Below are positions 8,235-18,000 of a DNA stretch of 64,000 nt, piece after piece; positions within the stretch are counted from its first letter, which is position 1; the number at the start of each line of letters is the position of its first letter. The stretch comes from Streptomyces sp. DT2A-34 (GTDB lineage: Bacteria > Actinomycetota > Actinomycetes > Streptomycetales > Streptomycetaceae). The notes beneath the pieces are model-generated. The model did no database searches. It was not told the origin of the DNA and saw nothing but the letters and a program-made list of their open reading frames with translations. The position numbers and the translations under genes are program-made. Location of the stretch: positions 8,102,001 to 8,166,000 of the forward strand of contig NZ_JASTWJ010000001.1 of NCBI RefSeq assembly GCF_030499515.1, written 5' to 3'.

Positions 8235-8684
8235 ATGACGGACGACGACATCAGGCCGGCGGTCGCCGCCGACGTATCCGTGGTGAAGGCCGTGACCGAC
8301 GCCGCCTACGACCGCTATATCGAGCGCATCGGACGGGCGCCCGTGCCCATGCTGGCGGACCACTCGGCGAACGTGGCCGAGGGGAAGGTGTTCGTGGCGG
8401 GCGATCCCGTGATCGGGCTCGTCGTGCTCGAGGTGCACGAGGACCATCTGTTCCTCGACAGCATCGCTGTCCACCCCGACGCGCACGGCAGGGGCGTGGG
8501 GCGACGGCTGCTGCACTTCGTGGACGCACGCGCGCGTGCGCTCGACCTGCCCGAGATCAGGCTCTACACGAACGCCCTGATGTGGGAGAACCAGAAGATC
8601 TACCCGAAGTACGGCTACGAGGTCGTCGAGCGTCGCGTGGACGGCCCGTACGACCGCGTCCACTACCGCAAGCGGCTCGGCTGA
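8235..8684 (+). CDS. GNAT-family N-acetyltransferase
   Basis: A 149-aa single GNAT domain. Motif A is clear: LFLDSIAVHPDAHGRGVGRR with the acetyl-CoA pyrophosphate loop, and motif B follows in LYTNALMWENQKIYPKYGY, close to the phosphinothricin/ribosomal alanine acetyltransferase group. The ATG at 8235 is chosen as the family start; an upstream GTG/ATG at 8199 lacks support. Substrate is unknown. Confidence 0.85.
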   Translation: MTDDDIRPAVAADVSVVKAVTDAAYDRYIERIGRAPVPMLADHSANVAEGKVFVAGDPVIGLVVLEVHEDHLFLDSIAVHPDAHGRGVGRRLLHFVDARARALDLPEIRLYTNALMWENQKIYPKYGYEVVERRVDGPYDRVHYRKRLG

Positions 8685-8711
8685 GTTGTCTCAGTCGACC
8701 AGCAGGGCGTT

Positions 8712-8849
8712 TCAGCCTTCCGGCCACCAGGTCCGCGCGATGTCCTTGCGGACCTCCGGTCGTCCCGAGGAGGACTCGTCCGCCTCCTCCCGGAGCCGGC
8801 GGGCATCCGTCTTCCTCTTCAGGGGCTTCTGCACGGTTACACGGCGCAT
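8712..8849 (-). CDS. Conserved 45-aa basic/acidic microprotein
   Basis: A 45-residue protein (begins MRRVTVQKPLKRKTDARR, ends DIARTWWPEG) with a near-perfect ribosome site GAAGGAGG 6 nt before its ATG. It is rich in charged residues and has no hydrophobic segment, so it is cytosolic and likely disordered. I recall similar small proteins in other Streptomyces genomes but no function. It converges on the upstream GNAT gene and diverges from the methyltransferase gene. Confidence 0.65.
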   Translation of the reverse strand: MRRVTVQKPLKRKTDARRLREEADESSSGRPEVRKDIARTWWPEG

Positions 8850-8931
8850 GGCTGCCTCCTTCAGGGCCACCGAGTTCCGCGTTGTCACGGAGGTAGACCC
8901 TTTTGGCGAGAGTTCCTCATCGCCGCTGGTC

Positions 8932-8981
8932 CTGTCAGTGGCGGCTGTCACCATCCGACTGTCAGTGGCGGGTGTCACTCT
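8932..8981 (+). promoter_or_regulatory. Tandem RecA-NDp/PafBC-like promoter motif before the methyltransferase gene
   Basis: Two near-identical 20-nt units, CTGTCAGTGGCGG followed by C or G and then TGTCAC, start at 8932 and 8959. Each fits most of the LexA-independent DNA-damage promoter TTGTCRGTG-N8-TANNNT: CTGTCAGTG, eight bases, then CACCAT or CACTCT. The -10 part is a weak match (C for T), so this is suggestive only. The second copy ends 6 nt before the ATG at 8988. Confidence 0.45.
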
Positions 8982-8987
8982 TGGCCC

Positions 8988-9608
8988 ATGACGAACGGTG
9001 AACACGCCATCACAGAGGCGGGCATGGACTGGGACGCGGCGGCCGCCTCCTTCGACGACGAGCCGGACCACGGCCTGCGCGACCCCGAGGTGCGCCAGGC
9101 CTGGGCCTCCCGACTGCGGTCCTGGCTGCCCGCGCGCCCGTCCGACGTCCTCGACCTCGGCTGCGGCACCGGCAGCCTGTCGCTCCTCGCGGCCGAACAG
9201 GGACACCGGGTCACCGGGGTGGACCGGGCCCCGGCGATGGTCGACCTCGCCCGCGCCAAGCTCGCCGGGCGGGACGCGGCGTTCCTCGTCGGTGACGCGG
9301 TGGTGCCACCGGTGGGGGAGGAGCGGTTCGACGTGGTGCTCGTACGGCATGTCCTGTGGGCCCTGCCCGACCCGGGCCGCGTCCTGCGGCACTGGCGCGG
9401 GCTGCTGCGCCCGGGAGGGCGGTTCGTGCTGGTGGAGGGGGTGTGGGGGACGACCGTGCCGTCGGTCGGTATACCGGCGGCACGGCTCACCGCTCTTCTT
9501 GCACCCCTCGCCCGGGACGTGCGCGTGGAGCGACTGTCCGGTGACGCCCGGCTGTGGGGGAAGGACGTGGACGACGAGCGGTACGCGGTGGTGGCGGGGG
9601 CGGCCTGA
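8988..9608 (+). CDS. Class I SAM-dependent methyltransferase
   Basis: A 206-aa Rossmann-fold methyltransferase (methyltransferase type 11/25). Motif I is VLDLGCGTGSLSLL at about residues 50-63, the acidic end of beta-2 is VDRA, motif II/III is FDVVLVRHVLWALPDP, and LRPGGRFVLVEG completes the fold. The substrate cannot be inferred from the neighbours. ATG at 8988 lies almost on top of the repeated TGTCAGTGGCGG promoter-like units, so a very short leader is expected if that promoter is real. Confidence 0.85.
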   Translation: MTNGEHAITEAGMDWDAAAASFDDEPDHGLRDPEVRQAWASRLRSWLPARPSDVLDLGCGTGSLSLLAAEQGHRVTGVDRAPAMVDLARAKLAGRDAAFLVGDAVVPPVGEERFDVVLVRHVLWALPDPGRVLRHWRGLLRPGGRFVLVEGVWGTTVPSVGIPAARLTALLAPLARDVRVERLSGDARLWGKDVDDERYAVVAGAA

Positions 9609-9634
9609 CCCAGGGGGTGGTGCCTTCGGCAGCT

Positions 9635-9671
9635 GTCCCAGCAGGTCCAGCAGGTCCAGCAGGCCCAGCAG
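9635..9671. repeat. Short 9-bp minisatellite
   Basis: Four units of GTCC(C)AGCAG/GCCCAGCAG run in tandem in the 74-bp gap between two convergent genes. The array is noncoding and has no obvious hairpin. Confidence 0.6.
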
Positions 9672-9682
9672 GCCTTCGGGAA

Positions 9683-10183
9683 CTATCCGAGCAGCCCCGC
9701 GAAGCCCTCCCCGCGCGCCAGCGCCTCCAGTGCGTCCAGCGCGGACACGGCGGCCGCGGCGGCCCGCGGATCCGTCCGCGGGAGGCCGCTCTCGGCGAAC
9801 TCGTCCTCGTCCAGACGGCGTACGTCCGAGCCGTCGGCGGAGCACCACAGGTCCAGGTCGAGGTCCTCGACGACCAGCTCCGCGCCGGACAGCGTGGCCG
9901 GGCGGGTGATGTCGCAGTACCAGCCCTTGAGGGCCCCCGTGGCGTCGCGGACCTCCTTCACGGCGTACCAGCGGTCGCGCCAGTAGTACTCGGTGAAGAC
10001 GTCGCCCGGCTCGAAGCGGACGAAGCCGAAGTCGCGGACGCCGGCGCCGGACCAGGGAGCGCGGACGGCGACGCGGGTGCCGTCGTCGGCGAGCAGTTCG
10101 GCCTCGTAACGGATCTTCGTACGGCCGCCCTTGACCAGGACCACGTCCAGCACGCGGGCCTGATCAGCCGAGTTCGCGGACAT
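9683..10183 (-). CDS. DUF402-domain protein
   Basis: A 166-aa protein of the DUF402 (FomD/SbdC-like) fold: KIRYEAELLADDGTRV, VRFEPGDVFTEYYWRDRWYAV and GWYCDITRPATLSG are the recognisable strands, with the acidic DLDLDLWCS motif that binds a divalent metal in characterised members acting on nucleotide phosphates. Its start at 10183 overlaps the stop of the upstream double-GNAT gene by 20 nt, so both are translated from one message. The specific substrate is unknown. Confidence 0.75.
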   Translation of the reverse strand: MSANSADQARVLDVVLVKGGRTKIRYEAELLADDGTRVAVRAPWSGAGVRDFGFVRFEPGDVFTEYYWRDRWYAVKEVRDATGALKGWYCDITRPATLSGAELVVEDLDLDLWCSADGSDVRRLDEDEFAESGLPRTDPRAAAAAVSALDALEALARGEGFAGLLG

Positions 10184-11093
10184 AGCGCACCTCCGTCGCG
10201 CAGATCTCGTACCCGAACCACTTGTTGATCGCGAGCATCGGGCCGTTGCCGGTGTCGTTGCCCGTGAACGCCTCCGTGAGCCCGGCGGCACGGGCGCGGT
10301 GCAGGGAGTCGTTCTTGGCGAGCTTGGCGAGGCCGCGTCCGCGGAAGGCGCGGGCGGTGCCGGTGATGACCGTGCCGTACCGGGTGCCACCGTCCGTGCG
10401 GGCCACGCTGAAGGCGACGGGGCGGCCGTCGGCGACGGCGACGGAGGTCAGCTCGCGGCTGAGGAGGGGGTGGTTCCAGGTCTCCTCCAGCCAGGCCTCG
10501 TAGTCCGTGAACTCGTAGGCGACGTCGCTCGGTTCGTCCGACGCCGCCTCCGCGTCCAGCTCGAACAGCGGGCGGGGATCGTCCGCGAAGTCGGCCCCTG
10601 TGCGCAGCTCCACGCCCGGGGGCGGGGCCTGGAGCGGGGGCAGGGTGCCGTGCGCCAGGTCCAGGCGGAGGAAGTGTGCCGAGCGGCTCTCGCGGTAGCC
10701 GTGCCGTTCGGCGAAGGCGCGGTTGCCCGGTGCGTCGAGGATCCAGGCGAACAGCCTGGTCGCTCCTCGCTCGGCCAGGTACTCCTCGGCGGTGCGGACC
10801 AGCAGCGTGCCCGCGCCGCGGCGGGTGCGCTCCGGGTGGACGTACACGTTGACGTAGGCCTGGCCGGGCTCCGGGCTGTCGTTGACGAGCCCGACCTGGG
10901 CGGTGCCGATCACCTCGCCGTCCTCCTCCGCGACGAGCGGCCGGTAGTGGGCGTCCGGGTGGATGTGGGCGGCGTCGTAGGCGATGGACTCCGGGGTCAC
11001 CAGAAAGAAGGGGAGGGCGAGGTGCCGGACGTGGGCGAAGCCCTCGACGTCGGCTCGGACCTCGGGACGCAGGGGGCGCACGGTGATAGTCAT
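10164..11093 (-). CDS. Double-GNAT acetyltransferase
   Basis: A 309-aa protein with two GNAT repeats. The first has VNVYVHPERTRRGAGTLLV (about residues 77-95) and the second TGTARAFRGRGLAKLAK with NDTGNGPMLAINKWFGYE near the C-terminus, a layout common to actinobacterial mycothiol-synthase-like and tandem GNAT proteins. It heads a two-gene operon with the DUF402 protein. ATG at 11093 is used; GTG at 11096 is an alternative. It diverges from the YtrA-like regulator. Confidence 0.85.
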   Translation of the reverse strand: MTITVRPLRPEVRADVEGFAHVRHLALPFFLVTPESIAYDAAHIHPDAHYRPLVAEEDGEVIGTAQVGLVNDSPEPGQAYVNVYVHPERTRRGAGTLLVRTAEEYLAERGATRLFAWILDAPGNRAFAERHGYRESRSAHFLRLDLAHGTLPPLQAPPPGVELRTGADFADDPRPLFELDAEAASDEPSDVAYEFTDYEAWLEETWNHPLLSRELTSVAVADGRPVAFSVARTDGGTRYGTVITGTARAFRGRGLAKLAKNDSLHRARAAGLTEAFTGNDTGNGPMLAINKWFGYEICATEVRYVRELG

Positions 11094-11164
11094 CACGGCG
11101 CACGCTACTGGCGGGATCCGCCGGGCTGCCTCTCATTTTCCGGCAGGTACGGGACAATCACTGC

Positions 11165-11533
11165 GTGACCTTGAAGATCCACATCGACGACAGTGCGGCG
11201 CCGTACGAGCAGGTGCGGGCGCAGATCTCCGAGCAGGCGCGATCGGGGGTGCTGCCCGTCGGGTACCGGCTGCCCACGGTGCGAGGGCTGGCGGAGTCGC
11301 TCGGACTGGCGGCCAACACGGTCGCCAAGGCGTACCGGGCGCTGGAGAGCGACGGGGTGATCGAGACGCGCGGGCGCAACGGCACGTTCGTGGCCGCCGC
11401 CGGCTCGGCCGCGGAGCGTGAGCTGGCCTCGGCCGCGCAGGCCTACGTGGAGCGGGCTCGCAGGCTTGGGCTCGCGGAGGCCGACGCGTTGGCGGCCGTA
11501 CGGGATGCCCTGCGGGCGGCATACGGGGAGTAG
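11165..11533 (+). CDS. YtrA-subfamily GntR regulator
   Basis: A 122-aa short GntR protein. It has only the winged helix (APYEQVRAQISEQARSGVL, then LPTVRGLAESLGLAANTV and the wing ETRGRNGTFVA) and a roughly 40-residue helical tail, which defines the YtrA subfamily. From memory it corresponds to S. coelicolor SCO1728. YtrA regulators usually control ABC transporters, but here none is adjacent. GTG at 11165 is the start; the gene abuts the convergent DUF72 gene without a gap. Confidence 0.85.
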   Translation: MTLKIHIDDSAAPYEQVRAQISEQARSGVLPVGYRLPTVRGLAESLGLAANTVAKAYRALESDGVIETRGRNGTFVAAAGSAAERELASAAQAYVERARRLGLAEADALAAVRDALRAAYGE

Positions 11534-12304
11534 TCAGCGGCGTGCAGCCAACTCCGGCGTGCGGGTGACCGTGAGGCCCGCTCGCGTCGCCGCCCTCCCG
11601 AAGACCACCGCGTCCTGCACCGCCGCCCCGCCGGGGTCGTTGTTGAAGTACGCGTACATGTCCTCGGCGTCGGACCAGGTGGTCGCGATCCGGTCGACCC
11701 AGGTCTCCAGGGAGCGTCGGCCGTAGCGGGGCCAGGGGCGGGCGCGGCCCTCATGGAAGCGGACGTACCCCCAGTCCGTGGTGCGCCACAGCGGGGTCAC
11801 CGGCCGGGCCTGGACGTCGGCCCAGCACAGGGCGGCCTCCCGGGACTCCAGGACCTCGCGGATCTCCGGCGTCCACCAGGACTCGTGGCGGGGCTCGACC
11901 GCGATCCGCGTTCCGGACGGGAAGCAGGCCAGGCAGGCGTCCAGGAGCTCGGGGTCGGCGCGCAGAGTCGGCGGGAGTTGGAGGAGGACCGGCCCCAGTC
12001 GGTCGCCCAGCCCCGCCGCGTGGGACATCAGACGGTGGACCGGCTCCTCGGGGTCCTTGAGGCGCTTGATGTGGGTGAGGTAGCGGCTCGCCTTCACCGC
12101 GACCACGAAGTCCCGCGGCACCCGTTCACGCCAGGCCTCGAAGTTCTCCCGCGTCGGCAACCGGTAGAACGCGTTGTTGATCTCCACCGTGGCGAAGCAC
12201 TCCGTGTACTCCTCCAGCCACCGGCGCATGGGCACATCGGGGGGATAGAAGGCACCCCGCCAGTCCTTGTACTGCCATCCCGACGTCCCGAGGAACAGGG
12301 TCAT
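11534..12304 (-). CDS. DUF72-domain (YecE-like) protein
   Basis: A 256-aa TIM-barrel protein of the DUF72/YecE family: it opens with FLGTSGWQYKDWRGAFYP and contains FATVEINNAFYRLPT, VAVKASRYLTHIKRLKDP and YFNNDPGGAAV, all family hallmarks. No catalytic reaction is established. It ends exactly where the YtrA-like gene ends on the opposite strand and is followed 23 bp upstream by the AAA ATPase gene on the same strand, with which it may be cotranscribed. Confidence 0.85.
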   Translation of the reverse strand: MTLFLGTSGWQYKDWRGAFYPPDVPMRRWLEEYTECFATVEINNAFYRLPTRENFEAWRERVPRDFVVAVKASRYLTHIKRLKDPEEPVHRLMSHAAGLGDRLGPVLLQLPPTLRADPELLDACLACFPSGTRIAVEPRHESWWTPEIREVLESREAALCWADVQARPVTPLWRTTDWGYVRFHEGRARPWPRYGRRSLETWVDRIATTWSDAEDMYAYFNNDPGGAAVQDAVVFGRAATRAGLTVTRTPELAARR

Positions 12305-12327
12305 ACCCCCATGAAAGCACCGGAGGG

Positions 12328-13422
12328 CTAGAGGTACAGCCCCGCGTCCGCCCCGTCCCGCGGCTCCGGCAGCGACGTCGGGGAGGTGCCCCGCTTCAGC
12401 GCGTACAGCTCCGCCAGCGTGGCCCCCTCCCGGCCGACACCCTGGTCGGTGCCCAGCCAGTTCACCGCCTCCCCGCGCGTCAGCGGCCCCACCTCGATAC
12501 GGGCCAGACAGCGGCCGGGGCGGACGACGGCGGGGTGGAGCCGCTCCAGGTCCTCGTTGGTCGTCACGCCGACCAGGACGTTACGGCCCTGGCCCAGCAG
12601 GCCGTCCGTCAGGTTCAGCAACCGCGACAGCGCCTGGCCCGCCGTGTGCTTGGCCTCGCCGCGGATCAGCTCGTCGCAGTCCTCCAGGAGCAGCAGCCGC
12701 CAGCGGCCCTTGCCCGTCGCGTCCTCCTCGCCGATCGCGATGTCCATCAGATAGCCGACGTCACTGAACAGCCGCTCCGGGTCCAGCACGCAGTCCACCT
12801 GGCACCAGTCCCGCCAGGAGCGGGCCAGCGTCCGCAGCGCCGACGTCTTGCCGGTGCCCGGCGGGCCGTGCAGCAGGAGCAGACGGCCCGCGATGTCCTC
12901 CGGGGTCGTCTTCATCAGCCGGTCCATCGCGTCCGCGACCGGCGCGGTGTAGTTGGCCCGCACCTCGTCCCAGGTGCCCGCCGAGATCTGCCGGGTCGTG
13001 CGGTGCGGGCCGCGCCTGGGGGAGACGTACCAAAAACCCATGGTCACGTTCTCCGGCTGCGGCTCGGGCTCGTCCGCCGCGCCGTCCGTGGCCTCGCCCA
13101 GCACGCGCGCGGCAAGTTCCTCGCTGGTCGCCGTCACCGTGACGTCGGCGCCCCGGTTCCAGCGGGAGACCAGCAGGGTCCAGCCGTCGCCCTCCGCCAG
13201 CGTCGCGCTGCGGTCGTCGTCGCGGGCGGTGCGCAGCACCCGGGCGCCCGGCGGCAGGAGCGTCACCCCGGGCCGTACGCGGTCGATGTTCACCGCGTGC
13301 GAGTACGGCTGCTCGCCCGTCGCGAAGCGGCCGAGGAACAGCGCGTCGACGACGTCGGACGGCGAGTCGCTGTCGTCGACGTTGAGCCGGATCGGCAGAG
13401 CGTCGTGTGGGTTCGCAGACAT
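12328..13422 (-). CDS. AAA-family ATPase with DUF5925-like N-terminal domain
   Basis: A 364-aa protein. Residues 1-170 form a poorly known domain (DUF5925 in many Streptomyces annotations); the C-terminal part is an AAA+ core with Walker A LLHGPPGTGKTSALRTL, Walker B LLLLEDCDEL, sensor-1 VLVGVTTNED and arginine-finger VRPGR. It resembles cytosolic AAA chaperone-like ATPases. The ATG at 13422 is chosen; an in-frame GTG lies 18 nt upstream. It diverges from the glycosidase gene over 119 bp. Confidence 0.8.
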   Translation of the reverse strand: MSANPHDALPIRLNVDDSDSPSDVVDALFLGRFATGEQPYSHAVNIDRVRPGVTLLPPGARVLRTARDDDRSATLAEGDGWTLLVSRWNRGADVTVTATSEELAARVLGEATDGAADEPEPQPENVTMGFWYVSPRRGPHRTTRQISAGTWDEVRANYTAPVADAMDRLMKTTPEDIAGRLLLLHGPPGTGKTSALRTLARSWRDWCQVDCVLDPERLFSDVGYLMDIAIGEEDATGKGRWRLLLLEDCDELIRGEAKHTAGQALSRLLNLTDGLLGQGRNVLVGVTTNEDLERLHPAVVRPGRCLARIEVGPLTRGEAVNWLGTDQGVGREGATLAELYALKRGTSPTSLPEPRDGADAGLYL

Positions 13423-13541
13423 GCGGCCATGATCCGTCACGCGGCGGCCCGGTGCACCCGGTTTCCGCGGCACGTACCGCCAAAGGTCCAGAGTGACGAA
13501 ACCCGCCCGAGCGGCTGTCGCCCCCGTTACCGTTGTCCTTG

Positions 13542-14954
13542 ATGGGACGTCATGGGTGGAATTCGGGGGCACGGCGGTGGCGGCTCACCGCGCTGCTCGG
13601 TGTGGGCGTGGCCGCTCTGGCCCTGGTGGTGACCCTGCTCAACACGCTTCCCGGAAACGGCGCGAGCACCGAGGGCACCACACGCGACGGCGACAAGGTG
13701 CACGGCAACCCGACCGCCACTCCGGACGCCACGAACCCCGAGGTCGGCTGGGGATTCACCCACACCCAGTACAGCGCCGACGAGGGCGCCGCCGCGGCCG
13801 TGCAGCGCGTCGAGGGACGGCTCGCGGACGCCGGGGGACTGCCGCAGATCCAGCACATCATGGGCTGGGGCGCCGACAACCCCGAGCCGGTCCAAGGCCG
13901 TTACGACTTCGAGGCCACGGACCGCCGTATCGACTTCGTCCGCGCCTCCGGCAGCACCCCGGTCGTCACCCTGTGCTGCGCCCCCGACTGGATGAAGGGC
14001 GGCAGGGCCGGCGTCGACAACACCGACTGGAGCCAGGCCGCCCTGGAGACGGCGCCCGAGCCCGAGCACTTCGAGGACTTCGCCGCGCTGGCCGTGACCG
14101 TCGCCAAGCGCTATCCGGACGTACGCCACTTCATCGTGTGGAACGAGTTCAAGGGCTTCTGGAACGACGCCGAGGCCCGCTGGGACTACGAGGGCTACAC
14201 CCGGCTCTACAACCTCGTCCACAAGGCGCTGAAGAAGGTCAACCCGGACATCATGGTCGGCGGCCCGTACCTCGTGATGGACAGCGTCGACCCGCGCGCG
14301 GAGGAGGCCTCGACGGCCCTGAAGGGCAGCTGGGGCGCCCTGGACCAGCGCATCGTCGACGCCTTCGCGTACTGGAACGAGCACAAGGTGGGCGCCGACT
14401 TCGTCGTCGTGGACGGCTCCAGCTACACCCGGGACGACGAGCTGCTGCCCGACGAGTTCACGGCCACCGACAAGTTCACGGCCGTGGGCCAGTGGGTGCG
14501 GCGGCAGACCGGTGACCTGCCGCTGTGGTGGGCCGAGTACTACGTCGAGCCCGCCGACGGCAACGACGACCGCAAGGGCTGGTCCGAGGCCCGCCGCGTC
14601 GCCGTCCAGGCCGCCGGAATGATCGCGCTGGCCAAGGGCGGCGCCACCTCCGGCTTCTACTGGAACCCGCAGGAGGAGAAGGGCACCGAGTGCGCCGGCT
14701 GTCTGTGGACGCCGACCGACACCGCGGGCGGCGGAGAGAAGCTGCCGATGTACGACCTGGTCTCCCGGTTCGGCACGGAGTTCCGGCCCGGCACCGAGTA
14801 CAAAAAGGTGTCCGTGGACAAGCCCGACGTCCGGGTCCTGGCCACGGACAAGACGGTCCTCGTCGTGAACACCCTCGACCGGCGGACCAGCGCGAAGATC
14901 GACGGCAAGAAGATCGAGCTGCAGGCGTACGAGGTGAAGTGGCTCAAGCGCTGA
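13542..14954 (+). CDS. Membrane-anchored GH39-like glycosidase
   Basis: A 470-aa protein with an N-terminal signal-anchor (LTALLGVGVAALALVVTLL, about residues 16-34) and an extracellular TIM-barrel. The likely acid/base is Glu in FIVWNEFKGFW and the nucleophile Glu in LWWAEYYVEP, the spacing and NE pair expected for clan-A enzymes such as GH39 xylosidase/iduronidase relatives. It lacks the C-terminal carbohydrate modules of secreted xylanases. It faces the glycan biosynthesis operon tail to tail, so it may trim or release the surface polymer made there; that role is inference. ATG at 13542 is preferred over TTG at 13533. Confidence 0.7.
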   Translation: MGRHGWNSGARRWRLTALLGVGVAALALVVTLLNTLPGNGASTEGTTRDGDKVHGNPTATPDATNPEVGWGFTHTQYSADEGAAAAVQRVEGRLADAGGLPQIQHIMGWGADNPEPVQGRYDFEATDRRIDFVRASGSTPVVTLCCAPDWMKGGRAGVDNTDWSQAALETAPEPEHFEDFAALAVTVAKRYPDVRHFIVWNEFKGFWNDAEARWDYEGYTRLYNLVHKALKKVNPDIMVGGPYLVMDSVDPRAEEASTALKGSWGALDQRIVDAFAYWNEHKVGADFVVVDGSSYTRDDELLPDEFTATDKFTAVGQWVRRQTGDLPLWWAEYYVEPADGNDDRKGWSEARRVAVQAAGMIALAKGGATSGFYWNPQEEKGTECAGCLWTPTDTAGGGEKLPMYDLVSRFGTEFRPGTEYKKVSVDKPDVRVLATDKTVLVVNTLDRRTSAKIDGKKIELQAYEVKWLKR

Positions 14955-14967
14955 GCCACTTCACCTC
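14931..14967. terminator. Bidirectional terminator that includes the end of the glycosidase CDS
   Basis: GAGGTGAAGTGGCTCA (14931-14946) pairs perfectly with TGAGCCACTTCACCTC (14952-14967) around AGCGC. The left arm encodes the last residues EVKWL and the stop codon lies at the start of the right arm. The two flanking genes converge here. Confidence 0.85.
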
Positions 14968-15000
14968 CGCGGGACCGTCTGCCTGCCCCTGCCCGATCGG

Positions 15001-18000
15001 CTATTCGATCGTCAGGAACCGCTGCACGAGCGAGGCCAGCAGCACCGCCAGCAGCGGCAGCGAGAACCAGAAGCTGCTCTGCAGCCACCGCAGTTGCCGC
15101 ACGCTCGGCGGCACCGCCACCCGGACGACCTCGCGGGCCATCAGCAGCACGATCAGTGCGAGCGCCGCGAGGCCCCCGATCACCGACCACGGCGTCCAGG
15201 TCACCTGCGGCCCGATCGGACCGGGATCGGCCTTCGGCACCTCGCCCGCGGGCTGCTTCCGCAGCGCGTACATCGTCACGTCGGCGTTGACGAAGACCTT
15301 CTTCAACTCCTGCCGCCTGTCCAGGTTCTGGATCAGCCGCGACTCCCAGGTCGCCGAATAGCCCACGTCCATCCGCAGATAGATGACCTGACCGCGGTTG
15401 ATCATCAGATACGAGTTCGGGCCTGCGTCCTTGAGCGACTTCACCAGCCCCGAAACCAGCACCGGGTCGATCGGCGCCGGCGTCGGCAGGTACTCCACCT
15501 TCTCCATGTCCCGCGAGCCCCACGGCATCGACGGCGTGACCACGTTGACCGGGTCGTCGCTCAGCCACAGCAGTCGCAGGCTCGGATCGTCATGGGCGTA
15601 CACGTACTCCATGGCGGCGACCTCGCCGGGCCGCACCCGCTCGAACGGCTCGTTGCCCCAGCGGGCCACCAGGAAGCCGCCCATGAGCACCAGGCCCGCC
15701 ATGAGCGCGGCCAGCGGGGCGAGGCTCACCTTGTCCTTGTCGCGCTCCTTGGCGGTGACGCCGGTGCGCGGGAAGAGGGCGAGTCCGGCCAGCAGGGCCG
15801 CGCCGGGCAGGGCGAACATGAAGACCCGCAGCGCCATCTCGCCTCCGTAGGACTGCATGCCGAAGCCCAGGAACGGCACGAAGGTGAGGACGAGCAGCGA
15901 GCGCTCCCGGTAGTGGTGGAAGCGCCGGCGCCACCAGCCCCAGCAGGCCATCGCCATCACGCTGCCGGCGAGCAGCACGCGTGTGTACAGCACCAGCTTG
16001 TGGGTGGAGCTGCCGCCCTCGATACGGCCGGAGACGGAGGACGACACGTTGCCGCCGACGCCGCCGACCCCGCCGAAGAGTTCGTCGAAGTGCCCGGACC
16101 AGTACGGCTCGGCCATGAAACCGATCCAGACCGTCACCATGACGCCGAACAGGATGGGCAGGCCGCGCAGTTCGGACTTGCCGATCAGGACGAGCGCCGT
16201 CAGCACGCCCAGCATCACGAACGGCGTGAGCTGGTGGGCCGGGACGCTCGCCGCGAACAGCCCGGTCACGACCATCAGCAGCACGGCCCGCTGCCGCCGG
16301 TCCGTCGGCTCGACCTCGACCTCGCCGGGCCGCCGCTTCGTCCAGATCACGTGCGGCGCCCGGAACCAGACCAGCAGGATCGCCGCGAACACCAGGTACA
16401 GCAGGTAGGTGAAGCCTTGCGGCGAGAAGTAGTCCTGCCCCACCCAGCCGCTGAGCACGAAGATCCAGCTGCCGGTCCACTTGGCCCGCCAGCTCGCCCG
16501 CATCGAGCGCACCAGCAGGAACATCGGGACCAGATAGAGGAGTTGCATGGTCAGCGGCCACCAGCGGATGACCTCGGTGAGGTCACCGACCCCGCACGCC
16601 TTCGCGGCGAACGCGGCCACCGCGAAGAAGCCCGGCCAGCTCCAGCGCGCGTCCAGGTCGGGCACCGCGGACCCGGTGCGGTCGATGTAGTCGAGGAAGC
16701 CCAGGTGCTGCCAAGCCGTCGCGAACCGCGGCTCGGTCTCGGTCAGGGCGGGCAGGGAGTGCAGCGACACGACCGTCGCGACCAGGGTGACCAGCAGCAA
16801 CGCCCTGTGCTCCCGGCCCAGCCACAGCAGCGAGGCGAACACCACCGCCAGCAGCGCGGCCCCCACCAGCGTGGGCAGCGGCAGCACGGAGATCAGCCCG
16901 AGCCCGCCCATCCCGTCCAGATCGGCCTCGCCGAGCCGCAGCGCGGGCACCCAGTACAGCAGCAGCGCGGCGATCAGCAGACAGCCGAGGACCACTCCGA
17001 GGCGGGTGGGCAGCAGCCGCTCACGCCAGGTGAGCGAGGACGCGTCGGGCTGTCGTACGGCCTCTTCGGGCATGGGCGGCTCTTCCCGTACGGCGGACTC
17101 CTGCCGTACGACGGCCTCCTCCCGTACGGCAGCCTCCTCGTGCTCCTCCGGTACGGCCTCGTCGCGCGCGCCCGAGACGTCGAAGTCGACCCCGAACGGC
17201 GCGTCCACCTCGGCGGGCCCCGGCGAAGCCTCCGAGCCCGGCTCGCTCCCCCACTCTCGAATTCGCTCGAGCGGGGGGACCCCCATCTCGGCCGGCAGCC
17301 CGACCTCGGCCTTGCGGGCCCAGGTCGGGCGGTGGTCCGGCCGGTGTTCGAGGCGTACCGGCGGTGTGCCCGTGGGCGGCGTACCCGGCCCCGGGCGGAC
17401 GTCCGGGCGGCGTTCCAGGTGGTCGAAGTCGACGTGGATGCCGAGCGCGAGGGTGTCCGTGTCGAGCGCCCAGGCGGGCATGCGCCCCCGCGCCCCCTCG
17501 GAGACCTCGGGCGCCCCCAGGTCGGCGAGGTCACCGTCGGGGGCCGCGTCCTCCGGGACCTCGGCCGACGTCGCCTTCGCGGTCCGGTACAGCTTGGGCG
17601 CGGCGATCGCGACGATCACCGCGAGGGAGACGATCTCGGCGACACCGGCGCCGGTCAGGCCCATGCGCGGAAGCAGCAGCAGCGTCAGGCCGAGCACCAG
17701 GGCGCACAGCAGGCCCTGCAGCCAGGCCAGTCCGGCGGTGCGGCTCTGGGCGCGCAGGACCGCGAAGTACGTCTCCATCACGACCCGCAGCAGCGCGCCG
17801 ACCGCGAACCAGCGCAGCAGCGGGGTCGCCGCGTCCGCGTAACCCTGGCCGAAGACGCCCAGGATCCTGGGCGCCCCGAAGAACAGGATCGCGGCGACCG
17901 GCACCATGATCCGCGCCATGCGCCTGAGCGCGGCCCGGGTGTTGGCCGCCAGCCGCCCCGGATCGTGCGAGCCCTCGACCGTGAGGGAGGCGCCCATGTT

